A stretch of DNA of 51,992 nt. Origin: Lachnospiraceae bacterium. Its GTDB lineage: Bacteria > Bacillota > Clostridia > Lachnospirales > Lachnospiraceae. Position 1 is the first letter of the stretch. Each line of letters opens with the position of its first letter. The position numbers were made by a program, and so were the translations under genes. The notes under the pieces are model-generated. The model was not told where the DNA came from. It did no database searches and was given only the letters and a program-made list of their open reading frames with translations. This document shows, one piece after another, positions 51,804 through 51,992 of the stretch. The stretch covers positions 1 to 51,992 of the forward strand of contig JAUNCZ010000018.1 of the NCBI GenBank assembly GCA_030526405.1, given 5' to 3'.

Positions 51804-51992
51804 CTGTTGTCTGGAAAGCCGTTGTGTGGGATGCGGAGCAACAATTCCTTGAGAATTCTTAGAAATCGTTGCCCGGGAAGCCGCTGAGAGCGGGAAGCGA
51901 GCAACAATTTCATGGAAAAACTAGAAAATCGTTGCCCGGGAAGCCGCTGAGAGCGGGAAGCGAGCAACAATTCCATGGAAAAACTAGAAAAT
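51804..51992. repeat. 63-bp tandem repeat array (continues past the window)
   Basis: Two near-identical units start at 51867 and 51930, and a more diverged one at about 51804. Each holds AATCGTTGC paired with GCAACAATT around an 18-24 base GC-rich loop containing CCCGGGAAGCCGCTGAGAGC. The unit length is a multiple of three, so a - strand reading frame stays open, but it is probably not a gene. The array runs off the right edge. The GTTGC/GCAAC core links it to the 125-bp array. Confidence 0.85.

Noticed and set aside
51725-51976. 83-residue protein with 21-residue repeats on the - strand
   Set aside because: The frame is the 63-bp array read in its open phase, joined to the start of the broken aldo/keto reductase. 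It has no ribosome site and the repeat is intergenic.

Overview
The window looks like a chromosomal segment of a low-to-mid GC Gram-positive gut anaerobe, most likely a member of the Lachnospiraceae. This rests on protein style (YjiH-type carriers, Opp-type ABC lipoproteins, a MerR/GyrI-type regulator), strong AGGAGG ribosome binding sites and a siphovirus prophage of Firmicutes type. The genus is inferred; no 16S rRNA or other taxonomic marker is present.

Left third (1-17.3 kb): the structural and lysis half of a siphovirus prophage, all on the + strand. In order it holds a MuF-type minor capsid protein carrying a C-terminal toxin-like domain (cut by the left edge) and its candidate immunity gene, then scaffold, HK97-fold capsid, head-tail connectors and tail tube. 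Two tail assembly chaperone frames follow, joined by a clear -1 slippery site (A AAA AAC), then tape measure, distal tail protein, tail hub, baseplate genes, a large two-beta-helix fibre, a leucine-rich-repeat adhesin, a modular endolysin and a holin. Integrase, repressor and packaging genes lie outside the window. The right attachment junction is probably within 17.3-17.6 kb.

Middle (17.6-29.6 kb): a membrane-anchored XRE regulator, then a divergent hexuronate cluster. Leftward run dctP-dctQ-dctM (TRAP uptake), uxaC and a LacI-family regulator. Rightward run uxaA, uxaB, eda and kdgK. Together they convert imported galacturonate through tagaturonate, altronate, KDG and KDPG to pyruvate and glyceraldehyde-3-phosphate. 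Two identical 16-bp palindromes sit just downstream of the -10 boxes of the two divergent promoters. A 182-bp repeat interrupts the rightward operon between uxaB and eda, and a second copy lies at 34.8 kb.

Next (29.2-42.1 kb): a double-SH3 protein, a hotdog thioesterase, a secreted 1002-residue protein with two esterase domains, an AraC regulator, a small hypothetical protein, a MerR regulator facing an aminotransferase / iron-type dehydrogenase pair across a 19-bp-spaced promoter, a YjiH-type membrane protein, a 125-bp tandem repeat array, and an EamA transporter with a histidine-rich tail.

Right end (42.4-52 kb): a truncated thymidylate synthase, a 178-bp inverted-repeat element, a PIG-L-like protein lacking the usual metal ligands, a complete Opp/Dpp-type ABC transporter, a MATE exporter, a decayed aldo/keto reductase, and the start of a 63-bp tandem array. 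Several genes here are followed by short degenerate copies of their own 3' ends, which suggests recurrent small duplications.
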